Assembly (NCBI RefSeq): GCF_004114935.1
Contig: NZ_CP022221.1
Span: forward strand, 8,639,001-8,703,000
Source of the DNA: Bradyrhizobium zhanjiangense
Lineage (GTDB): Bacteria > Pseudomonadota > Alphaproteobacteria > Rhizobiales > Xanthobacteraceae
DNA length: 64,000 bases
Direction of reading: 5' to 3'
Every line of letters starts with the position of its first letter. The stretch's first letter is position 1. Positions 8,441 to 16,748 of the stretch are shown piece by piece. The translations under genes were made by a program, and so were the position numbers. Under the pieces are notes generated by a model. It made no database searches and was not told the origin of the DNA. It saw nothing but the letters and a program-made list of their open reading frames with translations.

Positions 8441-10060
8441 GTGGGCTCATACGTGCTGACTGGTCTCGCACGCCAATTCGCTGTGCTGTCGTTGTCCCAT
8501 GCGGGAGTGAAGGCCGGATCCCGGATCGGCCTCGCTTCCGTATTGCTGCTTGCCGCCGCAGGTTCGGTTCATGACGCCGCCGCGCTGAACGAAACCAAGA
8601 CGCTCTCCTTCCATCACACCCATTCCGGCGAAGACCTCACCGTCACCTTCAAACGCGACGGCCGCTATGACGAAGCCGCGCTGAAGCAGCTCAACCACTT
8701 CCTGCGCGACTGGCGCACCCAGGACGAGACGGTGATGGACCGTCGCCTGTTCGACATCCTCTGGGAAGTCTATCGCGACGTCGACGGCAAGCAGCCGATC
8801 CAGATCATCTCCTCCTACCGCTCCCCCGCCACCAACGCCATGCTCCGCCGCCGCTCCTCCGGTGTGGCGCGCTTCAGCCAGCACATGCTGGGCCATGCGA
8901 TGGACTTCTATATCCCGGGCGTGCCGCTGGAGCAGATCCGCTTCGCCGGCCTGCGGCTCCAGCGCGGCGGCGTCGGCTTCTATCCGACCTCCGGCTCGCC
9001 CTTCGTGCACCTCGACACCGGCAGCATCCGGCACTGGCCGCGCATGACCCATGACCAGCTCGCCCGTGTCTTCCCCGACGGAAAAACGGTGCATCTGCCA
9101 ACGGACGGCGTTCCGCTGAAGGGCTATGAGCTCGCCAAGGCCGAGATCGAGCGACGCGGCAGCGGCGACGATTCCGGCAGCAAGACGAATTTCTTCGCCG
9201 CCTTGTTCAAGGGCAAGTCGGCGGCTCCGGCCGCCAGCAGCAGCGACGAGGATGACGAGGGCGCACCGGCCGCGAAACCGTCCGCGCCGACCGTGGTCGC
9301 CGCCGTGACCAAACCCGCCGAGCCGGTGCCGACGCCGCGCGCCAAGCCGCAAGTGGCCGCAACGCTCCAGCTCGCCTCGGCCGATGCGCAGATCGTTGCG
9401 CCGCCCAAGCCGAAGGCCGCGCCCGTGGCTGACAAGCCGGCGACTGGCAAGCCCGAGACCCCCGCCGACATCATCAATGCCCGCGGCTTCTGGGATGACA
9501 TACCGGCTGCGCCACAGCAGGCGACGCCGGCTCAGGTCGCCGCGTTGAAGGCGCGCCAGGCGCTCGCCGCAGCCACCGATCCGCAAGCCACCGCGAGCGT
9601 CTCCAGCGCGGCCTATCAGGCGCTGGCCTTTGCGCCGGCATCCGCCTCGCCGGTCGATCGCGCCAACGTCGTCGCCGCCTCTGCGCCGATCCCGCGCTCC
9701 GCCCGACCCGCTTCCGCGACGCGCAGCCTCGCTCAGGCGACGGAGATCAATACGGTGGTCGGCAAGAGCGTCGATGGCAGGATCGCCACCGCGACCCGGC
9801 TCTCCGCGGCCAAGGGCGACAGCATCTGGCTCAAGATCGTGATGCTGTCACCGAGCGCCAGTCGTGCGATGTCGGTGACGCTGATGGGCGAGCTCGATAC
9901 GGCGGCGCTGCGCCGCTTTTTCGTCAAGCCGCAGGCCGTGATCGCGATGGGTTTTGTCGAGGACCCGATGCAGGGCCTGTCCTGCGACAGCTTCTCGGGC
10001 AGCGCGACCGCAAAGCTCCAGACGACGTCCTTCGTCATGCGTACCGCCGCGCTGCGCTGA
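8441..10060 (+). CDS. DUF882 / M15-like peptidase domain protein, secreted
   Basis: 539 aa. A signal sequence (LASVLLLAAAGSVHDAAA) is followed by a DUF882 (YcbK-like, peptidase M15 superfamily) domain at about residues 50-230. The zinc-ligand pattern is visible as SQHMLGHAMDFY (HxxxxxxD type spacing) and PFVHLDTG. Family members act on peptidoglycan stem peptides in the periplasm. The C-terminal 300 residues are Ala/Pro-rich with no recognised domain until about 430. It starts at GTG 8441, with other in-frame GTGs at 8453 and 8480, so the exact N-terminus is uncertain. It lies in the same orientation as the L,D-transpeptidase. Confidence 0.85.
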   Translation: MGSYVLTGLARQFAVLSLSHAGVKAGSRIGLASVLLLAAAGSVHDAAALNETKTLSFHHTHSGEDLTVTFKRDGRYDEAALKQLNHFLRDWRTQDETVMDRRLFDILWEVYRDVDGKQPIQIISSYRSPATNAMLRRRSSGVARFSQHMLGHAMDFYIPGVPLEQIRFAGLRLQRGGVGFYPTSGSPFVHLDTGSIRHWPRMTHDQLARVFPDGKTVHLPTDGVPLKGYELAKAEIERRGSGDDSGSKTNFFAALFKGKSAAPAASSSDEDDEGAPAAKPSAPTVVAAVTKPAEPVPTPRAKPQVAATLQLASADAQIVAPPKPKAAPVADKPATGKPETPADIINARGFWDDIPAAPQQATPAQVAALKARQALAAATDPQATASVSSAAYQALAFAPASASPVDRANVVAASAPIPRSARPASATRSLAQATEINTVVGKSVDGRIATATRLSAAKGDSIWLKIVMLSPSASRAMSVTLMGELDTAALRRFFVKPQAVIAMGFVEDPMQGLSCDSFSGSATAKLQTTSFVMRTAALR

Positions 10061-10114
10061 GAGCCGCGGCCCGGCAAAGCTCTCCCCTGCCCCATTCTTC
10101 CTCCCGCGTATCGA

Positions 10115-11878
10115 TCATGCTGGCAGGCCAGCCCTGACGAGGCCGGATTCGTGACGCTCGCGATCGATCTCGCGCTTGTAGTGCAGGGTTGCAAGATAGG
10201 CTGCCACCGAGAACCCGGGTTCGCGCTTCAGGACCTCCGCGGCGTGAGCGCCAGCCGCGACGGCATTGTTCATCTGCGCGAATATCGCTGCAAGGAACGC
10301 ATGATGGGTATAGTCGGGCCGCGTGATCCTTGAAAACGCCTCGGCGGCCTCGGCGTATTTCTCTGCGCAATAATACGCACGACCGAGATGGCTCCAGAAT
10401 CGCTCGGGATGATGAGGATTGAGACGCATCGCTTTCCTGATCCAGTCGATGCCCTCCTCAGGCAAGCCCAACCAGGTCAGGAGCTCTCCCTGCTGCACGA
10501 CGATCAGATCGTAGTTCGGGTTAAGGGCCAGCGCACGCTCCTGGTGATAGGTGGCCTTTTCATAGTCGTGACGCGTCAGATTGAGCGCAGCGAGGATCCG
10601 GTGCACGTCGGCGTCGTTGTCGTCGAGCGCCAACGCGATCTCGAGTTCAGAAGCCACCTGCTCGAAGGTCGCGTCGCGGTCAGCGCACCAGCCGTAGATC
10701 CAGCACTGGCCGAGCACACACGCCTTCCAGGCGTGAGCGTGGGCGTAATTCGGATCCATTGCCAGCGCCCGGTTGAGCAGGGTCTGCGCCTGCGCGTTGT
10801 CCTCGCGTGTTGAACGGTGATGCAGGAGCTTTGCAGCCAGCACGCATTCGTAAGCGCGCATGTTCTCGGTCGGCTTGCGCTTGGTGCGGTCATGCGCTGC
10901 CGCTTCCACTCGACCAGGCAACGTCGCGACGATTGCGCGGGTCATCTCGTCCTGGATGGCGAAAATATCCTCGAGCTCGCGATCGTAACGTTCGGCCCAG
11001 ATATGGCGGTCGGTTTCCGCATCGATCAGCTGCACGGTGACGCGGACGCGCCCCCCGGCCTTCCGCACGCTGCCCTCGATGACATAGTCGACGCCGAACT
11101 CACGGCCGATGTCCTGGACCTTTACCGCCTTGCCCTTGTAGACGAAGGTCGAGTTTCGCGAGATGACGAGCAAGTCGTGGAAGCGCGAGAGCTCGGTGAT
11201 GATGTCTTCCGTGAGACCGTCGGCGAAGAACTCCTGTTCCGGATCGCCGCTCATGTTGGCGAACGGCAGCACGGCGATGGACGGCTTCTTTGAGACAACC
11301 GGTGACGCAACAGCCTTCGTCGCGTCGGGCAGGCTTGCAGGCCCCTCCGCCAGGCGAATGCGGAAGACGCGGATCGGACGCGTGATGTTCTTGACGCTCT
11401 GCTCGCCGAGATCGTCGAATTGAACTCCGTCGAGCCGGTCGCCAACCTGATCGCGCACTGCGCCTGAAACGCAGATCCCTCCAGGCTCGGCGAGCGTCTC
11501 CAGTCGCGCCGCGACGTTGACCCCATCACCGAAAATGTCGTCTTGATCGACGATGACATCGCCCAGATTGATGCCGATGCGGAATTGTATCCATCGCGGC
11601 GGCGGGACGTCGGCATTGCGCCGCGCCATGCGGCGCTGAACCTCGGCGGCACACAGCACGGCGTCGACGACGCTGTGGAATTCGGCGAGCATGCCGTCGC
11701 CAGTCGTCTTGATGATGATGCCGCGATTTTTGGCAATGGCCGGATCGATGAGCTCGACCCGGTGGGTCTTGAGGCGCGCAAGGGTACCCGCCTCGTCGAC
11801 TTCCATGAGCCGGCTAAAGCCGACCATGTCGGCGGCGAGGACCGCGGCAAGCCTGCGCTCTGGTCCCGGCACATCCAT
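10115..11878 (-). CDS. Class III adenylate/guanylate cyclase with TolB-like and TPR regions
   Basis: 587 aa. The cyclase homology domain covers residues 8-180 with both metal-binding aspartates (Asp17 in AADMVGFSRLM, Asp61 in TTGDGMLAEF) and the transition-state pair Asn121/Arg125 (NVAARL), so it is predicted active. A TolB-like segment at about 198-320 (IAVLPFANMSGDPEQEFFADG) and C-terminal TPR helices follow (ALAMDPNYAHAHAWKA, ALALNPNYDL, RLNPHHPERFW). This architecture is abundant in Bradyrhizobium and is taken to link cAMP production to protein-protein sensing. There is no transmembrane segment. It is one of two cyclases in this window. Confidence 0.92.
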   Translation of the reverse strand: MDVPGPERRLAAVLAADMVGFSRLMEVDEAGTLARLKTHRVELIDPAIAKNRGIIIKTTGDGMLAEFHSVVDAVLCAAEVQRRMARRNADVPPPRWIQFRIGINLGDVIVDQDDIFGDGVNVAARLETLAEPGGICVSGAVRDQVGDRLDGVQFDDLGEQSVKNITRPIRVFRIRLAEGPASLPDATKAVASPVVSKKPSIAVLPFANMSGDPEQEFFADGLTEDIITELSRFHDLLVISRNSTFVYKGKAVKVQDIGREFGVDYVIEGSVRKAGGRVRVTVQLIDAETDRHIWAERYDRELEDIFAIQDEMTRAIVATLPGRVEAAAHDRTKRKPTENMRAYECVLAAKLLHHRSTREDNAQAQTLLNRALAMDPNYAHAHAWKACVLGQCWIYGWCADRDATFEQVASELEIALALDDNDADVHRILAALNLTRHDYEKATYHQERALALNPNYDLIVVQQGELLTWLGLPEEGIDWIRKAMRLNPHHPERFWSHLGRAYYCAEKYAEAAEAFSRITRPDYTHHAFLAAIFAQMNNAVAAGAHAAEVLKREPGFSVAAYLATLHYKREIDRERHESGLVRAGLPA

Positions 11879-11964
11879 CGCTCGGTCCCTTCACCGAGCA
11901 CTCTAGCAGATGAAGGGATTTCGCCCAAGCTTGGTGCGCTGCAACGCCTACCGGGCGAGACGCC

Positions 11965-12237
11965 TCAGAGCATTCCCAGCGCCTGCATGTAGGTCTCGAG
12001 AATGGTCTCGGCCTCGGCGCGCTCGTTGGGGTCCTGCTTGCGCAGGCGCACGATGGTGCGCAGCGCCTTGACGTCGTAGCCGTTGCCCTTGCTCTCGGCG
12101 TAGACGTCGCGGATGTCGTCGGAGATCGCCTTCTTCTCTTCCTCCAGCCGCTCAATGCGCTCGATGATGGATTTGAGCTGGTCCTTGGCAAATTTCGTCG
12201 CGGGCTCGTCGTCGCGGACGGCGGCGGAGGTGGCCAT
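11965..12237 (-). CDS. gapR: GapR, DUF2312 nucleoid-associated protein
   Basis: 90 aa and matches the UPF0335/GapR family: [42 protein letters not shown] is split between a long coiled-coil helix and the conserved [15 protein letters not shown] region. In Caulobacter GapR binds overtwisted AT-rich DNA and supports replication and segregation. The ATG at 12237 is chosen over an upstream in-frame ATG at 12288 because the family starts at MATS and the extra residues are not conserved-looking. It ends 87 nt before the cyclase start. Confidence 0.92.
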   Translation of the reverse strand: MATSAAVRDDEPATKFAKDQLKSIIERIERLEEEKKAISDDIRDVYAESKGNGYDVKALRTIVRLRKQDPNERAEAETILETYMQALGML

Positions 12238-12431
12238 CTTGGTACTCCCAATGGAACTGGCAAAACGAGGTGACGCCGGCATCCTCACCGCGCGTGCTGC
12301 GTAGACCCTTAGGGTTGGCGCCCTCCGCGTTCAAGGCAGCATCGCGCTCGTCCACAGCGCGCCCACACCTTCCTGCAGCTGCCTGAAGAAAGCTGTTGTG
12401 CGGCACGACTCAGCAGGCCGCAGGCGGCCGT

Positions 12432-12737
12432 TCAGTGCCCGTGGGGATGGACCTTCTTCATCGCCTCGAGCTGCTCGGGCGTGGCCGTGCCCTGGTATTT
12501 CGATTTCCAGGTCTCGTAGGGCATGCCGTAGACGGCCTCACGGCTCTCGTCCTTGCTTAAGGCGACGCCTTGGGCGTCGGCGGCATCCTTGAGCCAGTTG
12601 GACAGGCAGTTGCGGCAGAAGCCGGCCAGATTCATCAGGTCGATATTCTGGACGTCCGTCCGCGTCCTCAAATGATCGACCAGGCGCCGGAAAGCGGCCG
12701 CCTCGAGCTCCGTTCTGGTTTTGTCGTCGATTGCCAT
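12432..12737 (-). CDS. DUF1244 domain protein
   Basis: 101 aa matching DUF1244, a small cytosolic alpha/beta/gamma-proteobacterial family of unknown function. The conserved AAAFRRLVDHL and GFCRNCLSNW segments are present, with a CxxC pair that could bind metal, and the family's YGMPYETWKSKYQ ending. An AAGGAA ribosome-binding site precedes the ATG. No function can be given. Confidence 0.88.
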   Translation of the reverse strand: MAIDDKTRTELEAAAFRRLVDHLRTRTDVQNIDLMNLAGFCRNCLSNWLKDAADAQGVALSKDESREAVYGMPYETWKSKYQGTATPEQLEAMKKVHPHGH

Positions 12738-12905
12738 AACTGGATTCCTTAAGACCTGCCCCGATGGCCGTCACCCTTACGGGATCAGGTGGGTCCTGTC
12801 ACAGATTTTGCCATATCACGGCGCAAACGGGCCGAAACCCGGCCTTGGGACAGTTCCCGGCCCCTACGCCAAATCGTCAATGATCTGATATAGCTTTTCG
12901 CGACT

Positions 12906-13499
12906 ATGATCGCCGAATCTCCCCGCTCCCTCGTTCGCATGCTCGCCCGGTTGGTCCCGGTGCTGGCGGTCGCGCTGCTGTGCCTCTGGACCAGCCCGGC
13001 GTCCGCCGATTTCCGCCTCTGCAACAACACATCGAGCCGGGTCGGGATCGCGCTGGGCTACAAAGACGCCGAGGGCTGGACCACCGAGGGCTGGTGGAAC
13101 ATCTCGTCCCGCTCCTGCGAGACGCTGCTGCGGGGAACGTTGGTCGCCCGTTACTATTACATCTACGCCATCGACTACGACCGTGGCGGTGAATGGTCGG
13201 GTCAGGCCTTCATGTGCTCGCGCGACAAGGAGTTCACCATCCGCGGCACCGAGGATTGCTTGGCGCGCGGCTACGACCGGACCGGCTATTTCGAGGTCGA
13301 TACCGGCGAGCAGCGGGCCTGGACGGTCCAGCTCACCGACGCCAACGAACAGCCGGCGCAGCAGCGCGTGCCCGGCCTGCCCGGCCCGGTCGGTCCGGGC
13401 GGGGTTCCGGGTTTGCCCAATAGCCCGCCCGGTGGTACGCCCCCCGCGCCTGGCCTCCCGCCAGGCGCTGCCCCGCCCCCGTCTGGAAGTAAGCCATGA
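12906..13499 (+). CDS. DUF1036 exported protein
   Basis: 197 aa. It has an N-terminal signal peptide (LVPVLAVALLCLWTSPASA, cleavage near residue 35) and a DUF1036 domain with the family hallmarks FRLCNNTSSRVGIALGY, EGWWNI and four cysteines that could form disulfides in the periplasm. The last 50 residues are a Gly/Pro tail (VPGLPGPVGPGG type). The stop codon overlaps the ATG of pyruvate kinase (ATGA at 13496-13499), so the two genes are translationally coupled, an arrangement typical of Rhizobiales. Confidence 0.88.
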   Translation: MIAESPRSLVRMLARLVPVLAVALLCLWTSPASADFRLCNNTSSRVGIALGYKDAEGWTTEGWWNISSRSCETLLRGTLVARYYYIYAIDYDRGGEWSGQAFMCSRDKEFTIRGTEDCLARGYDRTGYFEVDTGEQRAWTVQLTDANEQPAQQRVPGLPGPVGPGGVPGLPNSPPGGTPPAPGLPPGAAPPPSGSKP

Positions 13500-14932
13500 G
13501 GCGCCTTCGCCGTATCAAGATTCTCGCGACCCTGGGACCCGCCTCTTCAGACCTCGCGATGATCCGCCGCCTGTTCGAGGCCGGCGCCGACCTGTTCCGC
13601 ATCAACATGAGCCACACCCCGCACGACAAGATGCGGGAGCTGGTGGCGACGATCCGTAACGTCGAAAGCAGCTATGGCCGGCCGATCGGCATCCTGGTCG
13701 ACCTCCAGGGCCCGAAGCTCAGGCTCGGCGCCTTCACTGACGGCGCGGTCCAGCTCCAGAACGGCCAGACCTTCACCCTCGATTCCGACAAGGCGCCGGG
13801 CGATGCCACGCGCGTCCACCTGCCGCATCCGGAGATCCTGGCCGCGCTGCGGCCGGGACATGCGCTGCTGCTCGACGACGGCAAGGTGCGGCTGATCGCG
13901 GAGGAGACCTCGAAGGAGCACGCGGTGACGCGTGTCGTGGTCGGCGGCAAGATGAGTGACCGCAAGGGCGTCAGCCTGCCCGACACCGACCTGCCGGTCT
14001 CGGCCATGACGCCGAAGGACCGCGCCGACCTCGAGGCGGCGCTCGTCACCGGCGTCGACTGGATCGCGCTGTCCTTCGTGCAGCGCGCCGACGATGTGCT
14101 CGAAGCCAAGAAGATGATCCGCGGCCGTGCCGCCGTCATGGCCAAGATCGAGAAGCCGCAGGCGATCGACCGCCTCGCCGACATCATCGAGGCCTCCGAT
14201 GCCCTGATGGTGGCGCGCGGTGATCTCGGCGTCGAACTGCCGCTGGAGCGGGTGCCGAGCCTGCAGAAGCAGATGACGCGGATGGCGCGCCGCGCCGGCA
14301 AGCCGGTTGTGATCGCGACCCAGATGCTGGAATCGATGATCCAGTCGCCGGTGCCGACCCGCGCCGAAGTCTCCGACGTCGCCACCGCCGTCTATGAGGG
14401 CGCCGACGCCATCATGCTGTCGGCGGAATCGGCGGCCGGCAAATTCCCGGTCGAGGCGGTCTCGACCATGAACCGCATCGGCGAGGAGGTCGAGCGCGAC
14501 CCGACCTATCGCTCGGTGATCATGGCGCAACGCCCCGCGCCGGAATCCACCGCGGGCGATGCCATCGCGGACGCCGCGCGTCAGATCGCCGAGACGCTCG
14601 ACCTGCCCGCTTTGATCTGCTGGACCAGCTCGGGCTCGACCGCCGTGCGCGTCGCGCGCGAGCGGCCGAAGCCGCCGATCGTGGCGATCACGCCGAACAT
14701 CTCGGCCGGCCGCCGCCTCGCCGTCGTCTGGGGCGTGCATTGCGTTGTAGCCGAGGATGCGCGCGACCAGGACGACATGGTCGGCCGCGCCGGCCAGATC
14801 GCGTTCCGGGACGGCTTCGTCCGCGCCGGCCAGCGCGTCATCATCGTCGCCGGCGTGCCGCTCGGCATTCCCGGCACCACCAACATGGTGCGCATCGCCT
14901 CGGTCGGCCCCGAGGGCGACGCCCATATCTGA
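13496..14932 (+). CDS. pyk: Pyruvate kinase
   Basis: 478 aa, full length. It converts phosphoenolpyruvate and ADP to pyruvate and ATP at the end of glycolysis or the Entner-Doudoroff pathway. Diagnostic motifs are RIKILATLGPAS at the N-terminus, the MAKIEKPQAI loop with the catalytic Lys/Glu, MVARGDLGVELP binding Mg2+, and VIATQMLESMI. The C-terminal allosteric domain (ICWTSSGSTAVRVARERP) is present. It overlaps the DUF1036 gene by 4 nt and is therefore expressed with it. Confidence 0.97.
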   Translation: MRRLRRIKILATLGPASSDLAMIRRLFEAGADLFRINMSHTPHDKMRELVATIRNVESSYGRPIGILVDLQGPKLRLGAFTDGAVQLQNGQTFTLDSDKAPGDATRVHLPHPEILAALRPGHALLLDDGKVRLIAEETSKEHAVTRVVVGGKMSDRKGVSLPDTDLPVSAMTPKDRADLEAALVTGVDWIALSFVQRADDVLEAKKMIRGRAAVMAKIEKPQAIDRLADIIEASDALMVARGDLGVELPLERVPSLQKQMTRMARRAGKPVVIATQMLESMIQSPVPTRAEVSDVATAVYEGADAIMLSAESAAGKFPVEAVSTMNRIGEEVERDPTYRSVIMAQRPAPESTAGDAIADAARQIAETLDLPALICWTSSGSTAVRVARERPKPPIVAITPNISAGRRLAVVWGVHCVVAEDARDQDDMVGRAGQIAFRDGFVRAGQRVIIVAGVPLGIPGTTNMVRIASVGPEGDAHI

Positions 14933-15065
14933 TGTCCGGTCGCTCCGACAAAAAATGCGAAAACAACCCCATGCACAGTAGACGGCGCATCCGGCGCCCG
15001 TGCTGCGGTTTTTCGAAAAACCCTGTGCGACCAACGGCCTGAGCGCAATCAGGCCTCCGCCGATT

Positions 15066-15746
15066 TTACGCCCCCACCAGCGCCTTCGTGGTTGGTAGCA
15101 GCGTCTGCTGCACCACCAGACCCCTGGCGCGGGCGTCCATGACGCCGACGGCGCGCAGCGCCAGCAGCGTCACGGTCTGCACCGCATCGCGCATCTTGAC
15201 GGGATCCTCGAGATTGTCGGGCGCGAGCGGCCCGACCAGGGCCTCATGCAGCGCTCCGAGCAACGCGGTGGCGGCGAGCGCGGTATCCTGCGCCGGCAGA
15301 TGGCCGGCGCGCACGGCGGCGTCGATCCGGGACGCGATCTCGCCCGCGATCTCGCGCCGGCTGGCAATACGCGAGGCGCTGACATCGACATCGACGGGCT
15401 CGGCCAGGATGCCCCAGGCCAGCCTGCGCTGCGACAGCGTATGGACCGCCACGGTGGTCACGGCGGCCGCCAGCGCCGAAGACGGCCCCGGCGCGGCGTC
15501 GGCCGCCCGCCGGATCGCCGCGAGCTCGTCGCGGGAAACCTCGGCGATCAATTCGGAGATCAGCTCGGCCTTGGAGGGGAAGTAGCGGTAAACCGTGCCG
15601 GCCGCGACATTGGCCCGGACCGCGACCGGCGCAATCTGCACCGCCGCCATCCCGCCCTCCGCCGCAGCCTCCCGCGCCGCGGCCAATATCGCACTGCGCC
15701 GGGCCGCAAGGCGCTTCACCACTTGATGCGTCCGCCGATAAACCAT
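15066..15746 (-). CDS. TetR/AcrR family transcriptional regulator
   Basis: 226 aa from the ATG at 15746. An N-terminal TetR helix-turn-helix is visible (AARRSAILAAAREAAAEGG, then VAVRANVAAGTVYRYFPSKAELISEL); the C-terminal ligand-binding half is Ala-rich and family-typical. An upstream in-frame ATG at 15860 would add 38 residues without HTH similarity and is less likely. The effector and target are unknown; it is convergent with pyk and has no divergent partner gene next to it. Confidence 0.85.
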   Translation of the reverse strand: MVYRRTHQVVKRLAARRSAILAAAREAAAEGGMAAVQIAPVAVRANVAAGTVYRYFPSKAELISELIAEVSRDELAAIRRAADAAPGPSSALAAAVTTVAVHTLSQRRLAWGILAEPVDVDVSASRIASRREIAGEIASRIDAAVRAGHLPAQDTALAATALLGALHEALVGPLAPDNLEDPVKMRDAVQTVTLLALRAVGVMDARARGLVVQQTLLPTTKALVGA

Positions 15747-16010
15747 GGCGCGCTTCCTGTCCCACACGCCAGCCACACGCCCTGCGGCCAAACGCTTCGT
15801 CACTGCAAAAGATGCAAATCGCCCCGCAAAGACTGAACAACTATTCAGGGTGGATGACAAGATGCAAATGCGTGGAGCGTCACAGCGAACGGGCTGGAGC
15901 GTCAGCCACGCCGCGAAGGCGACAGCGCGATGAGATCAGGCTTGATGGCCTGCCACACGATAGGTGCGCTGGGGGGTGGGGTGTCCGCGCAAATAGCCCT
16001 CAAGAGGAGA

Positions 16011-16060
16011 GAGCCCTCACCCGGCGCTTCGCGCCGACCTCTCCCGCAAGCGGGAGAGGT
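16011..16060. repeat. Palindromic intergenic repeat (double hairpin)
   Basis: Two adjacent hairpins: GGCGC/GCGCC at 16023-16035 and a 10-bp stem ACCTCTCCCG/CGGGAGAGGT at 16037-16060. The sequence CCCTCACCCGGCGCTTCGCG followed by CTCTCCCGCAAGCGGGAGAG is a familiar dispersed element in many proteobacterial genomes; naming it as such is from memory, not a search. Confidence 0.6.
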
Positions 16061-16140
16061 TAAAGGAGCCCGCGGCGACTCAAGCGATTCCGCCTGAAGG
16101 CCCCGCTCTAACGCCGCGAGAAGCGACACCCAAAAGAAAA

Positions 16141-16163
16141 GAGCCCCGTCCAGGACGGGGCTC
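16141..16163 (-). terminator. Intrinsic terminator of the Flp pilin gene
   Basis: Stem GAGCCCCGTCC/GGACGGGGCTC (16141-16151 with 16153-16163). On the minus strand it is followed by TTTTCTTTT. It starts 25 nt past the pilin stop codon, so it is a strong Rho-independent terminator for that gene. Confidence 0.88.
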
Positions 16164-16187
16164 TCGAAATTCCTAAGGCGTGCAGTC

Positions 16188-16352
16188 TTACTTCAGGCTG
16201 CTCGAGATCGAGCCGAACTTGGTGTTCAGCGAGCTGCCGAGGTTGTTGACGACGGTGATGATCGCGAGCGCGATGCCGGCGGCAATAAGGCCGTATTCGA
16301 TGGCGGTGGCGCCGGATTCGTCTTTCACGAAACGCGAAACGAGGTTCTTCAT
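16188..16352 (-). CDS. Flp family type IVb pilin
   Basis: 54 aa. The type IVb prepilin pattern is clear: short leader MKNLVSRFVKDESG, then ATAIEYGLIAAGIALAIITV, in which prepilin peptidase would cut before Ala15 and the Glu/Tyr of the mature N-terminus are conserved. The tail SLNTKFGSISSSLK is family-typical. It is a structural subunit of Flp/Tad adhesion pili assembled by a machine encoded elsewhere, since no tad/cpa genes are in this window. It has its own strong terminator, suiting a highly expressed monocistronic gene. The leader region upstream (16353-16748) holds no other gene. Confidence 0.92.
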   Translation of the reverse strand: MKNLVSRFVKDESGATAIEYGLIAAGIALAIITVVNNLGSSLNTKFGSISSSLK

Positions 16353-16748
16353 AGACTGCTCCAAAGATTAAACGGGGCTACAAACTGGTCTGGTCTTTTC
16401 GGCTTCCCAGCGCCGCCTGACCATGAAACCGAACCTAGAGGCAAAGAATTTCGCCGCAGTTAATTCGACTGCGGAAACACGGAGCGGTTTGCGTGTATTC
16501 GTCGATGGTAAATCGAAATTGAAAACAATCGGTTAAATTGTCGGGACATGAAATCGGCCCGGCGCCGCTGATTTACCCGAAGTTATGACCGCGCATGGTC
16601 CAATGCCGTCCGCTCGGCCTGAAGCGCGATGAGATGAATCGTTCACCGCGCTGCGGGTTATTGTTTGAGCATGATCTTCCCGGAAAACCGCGACACACTT
16701 TTCCGGCTCATGCTCGGACCGACAAGAACGACAGGACCACAAGGCGGC
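16353..16748. other. Intergenic region between divergent pilin and membrane-protein genes
   Basis: About 396 bp that must contain the pilin promoter and, near its right end, a dispersed palindromic repeat (16667-16715). No gene is supported. Confidence 0.5.
16667..16715. repeat. Dispersed palindromic repeat (GAGCATGA...TCATGCTC type)
   Basis: Outer arms GAGCATGA and TCATGCTC flank inner arms CGGAAAA and TTTTCCG. This pattern is a common intergenic element of Bradyrhizobium and relatives (recalled, not searched). It spans the upstream ATG at 16665 of the following reading frame, which argues that the true start of that gene is at 16749. Confidence 0.65.

Larger units (their letters stand above)
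15747..16187. other. Intergenic region with repeat and terminator
   Basis: About 440 bp between the TetR gene and the Flp pilin gene. It contains a palindromic repeat (16011-16060) and the pilin terminator (16141-16163). No coding sequence is supported in the remainder. Confidence 0.5.

Noticed and set aside
15007..15022. Palindrome GGTTTTTCGAAAAACC after pyk, as a terminator
   Set aside because: Self-complementary but lacks a GC stem followed by a T-tract; termination cannot be supported.
13547..15034. Minus-strand open frame opposite pyruvate kinase (495 codons)
   Set aside because: Shadow; pyruvate kinase motifs on the plus strand are complete.
16665..16748. Upstream ATG at 16665 as start of the 523-residue membrane protein version
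   Set aside because: The additional 28 residues are encoded inside a dispersed palindromic repeat, and a good ribosome-binding site precedes 16749.
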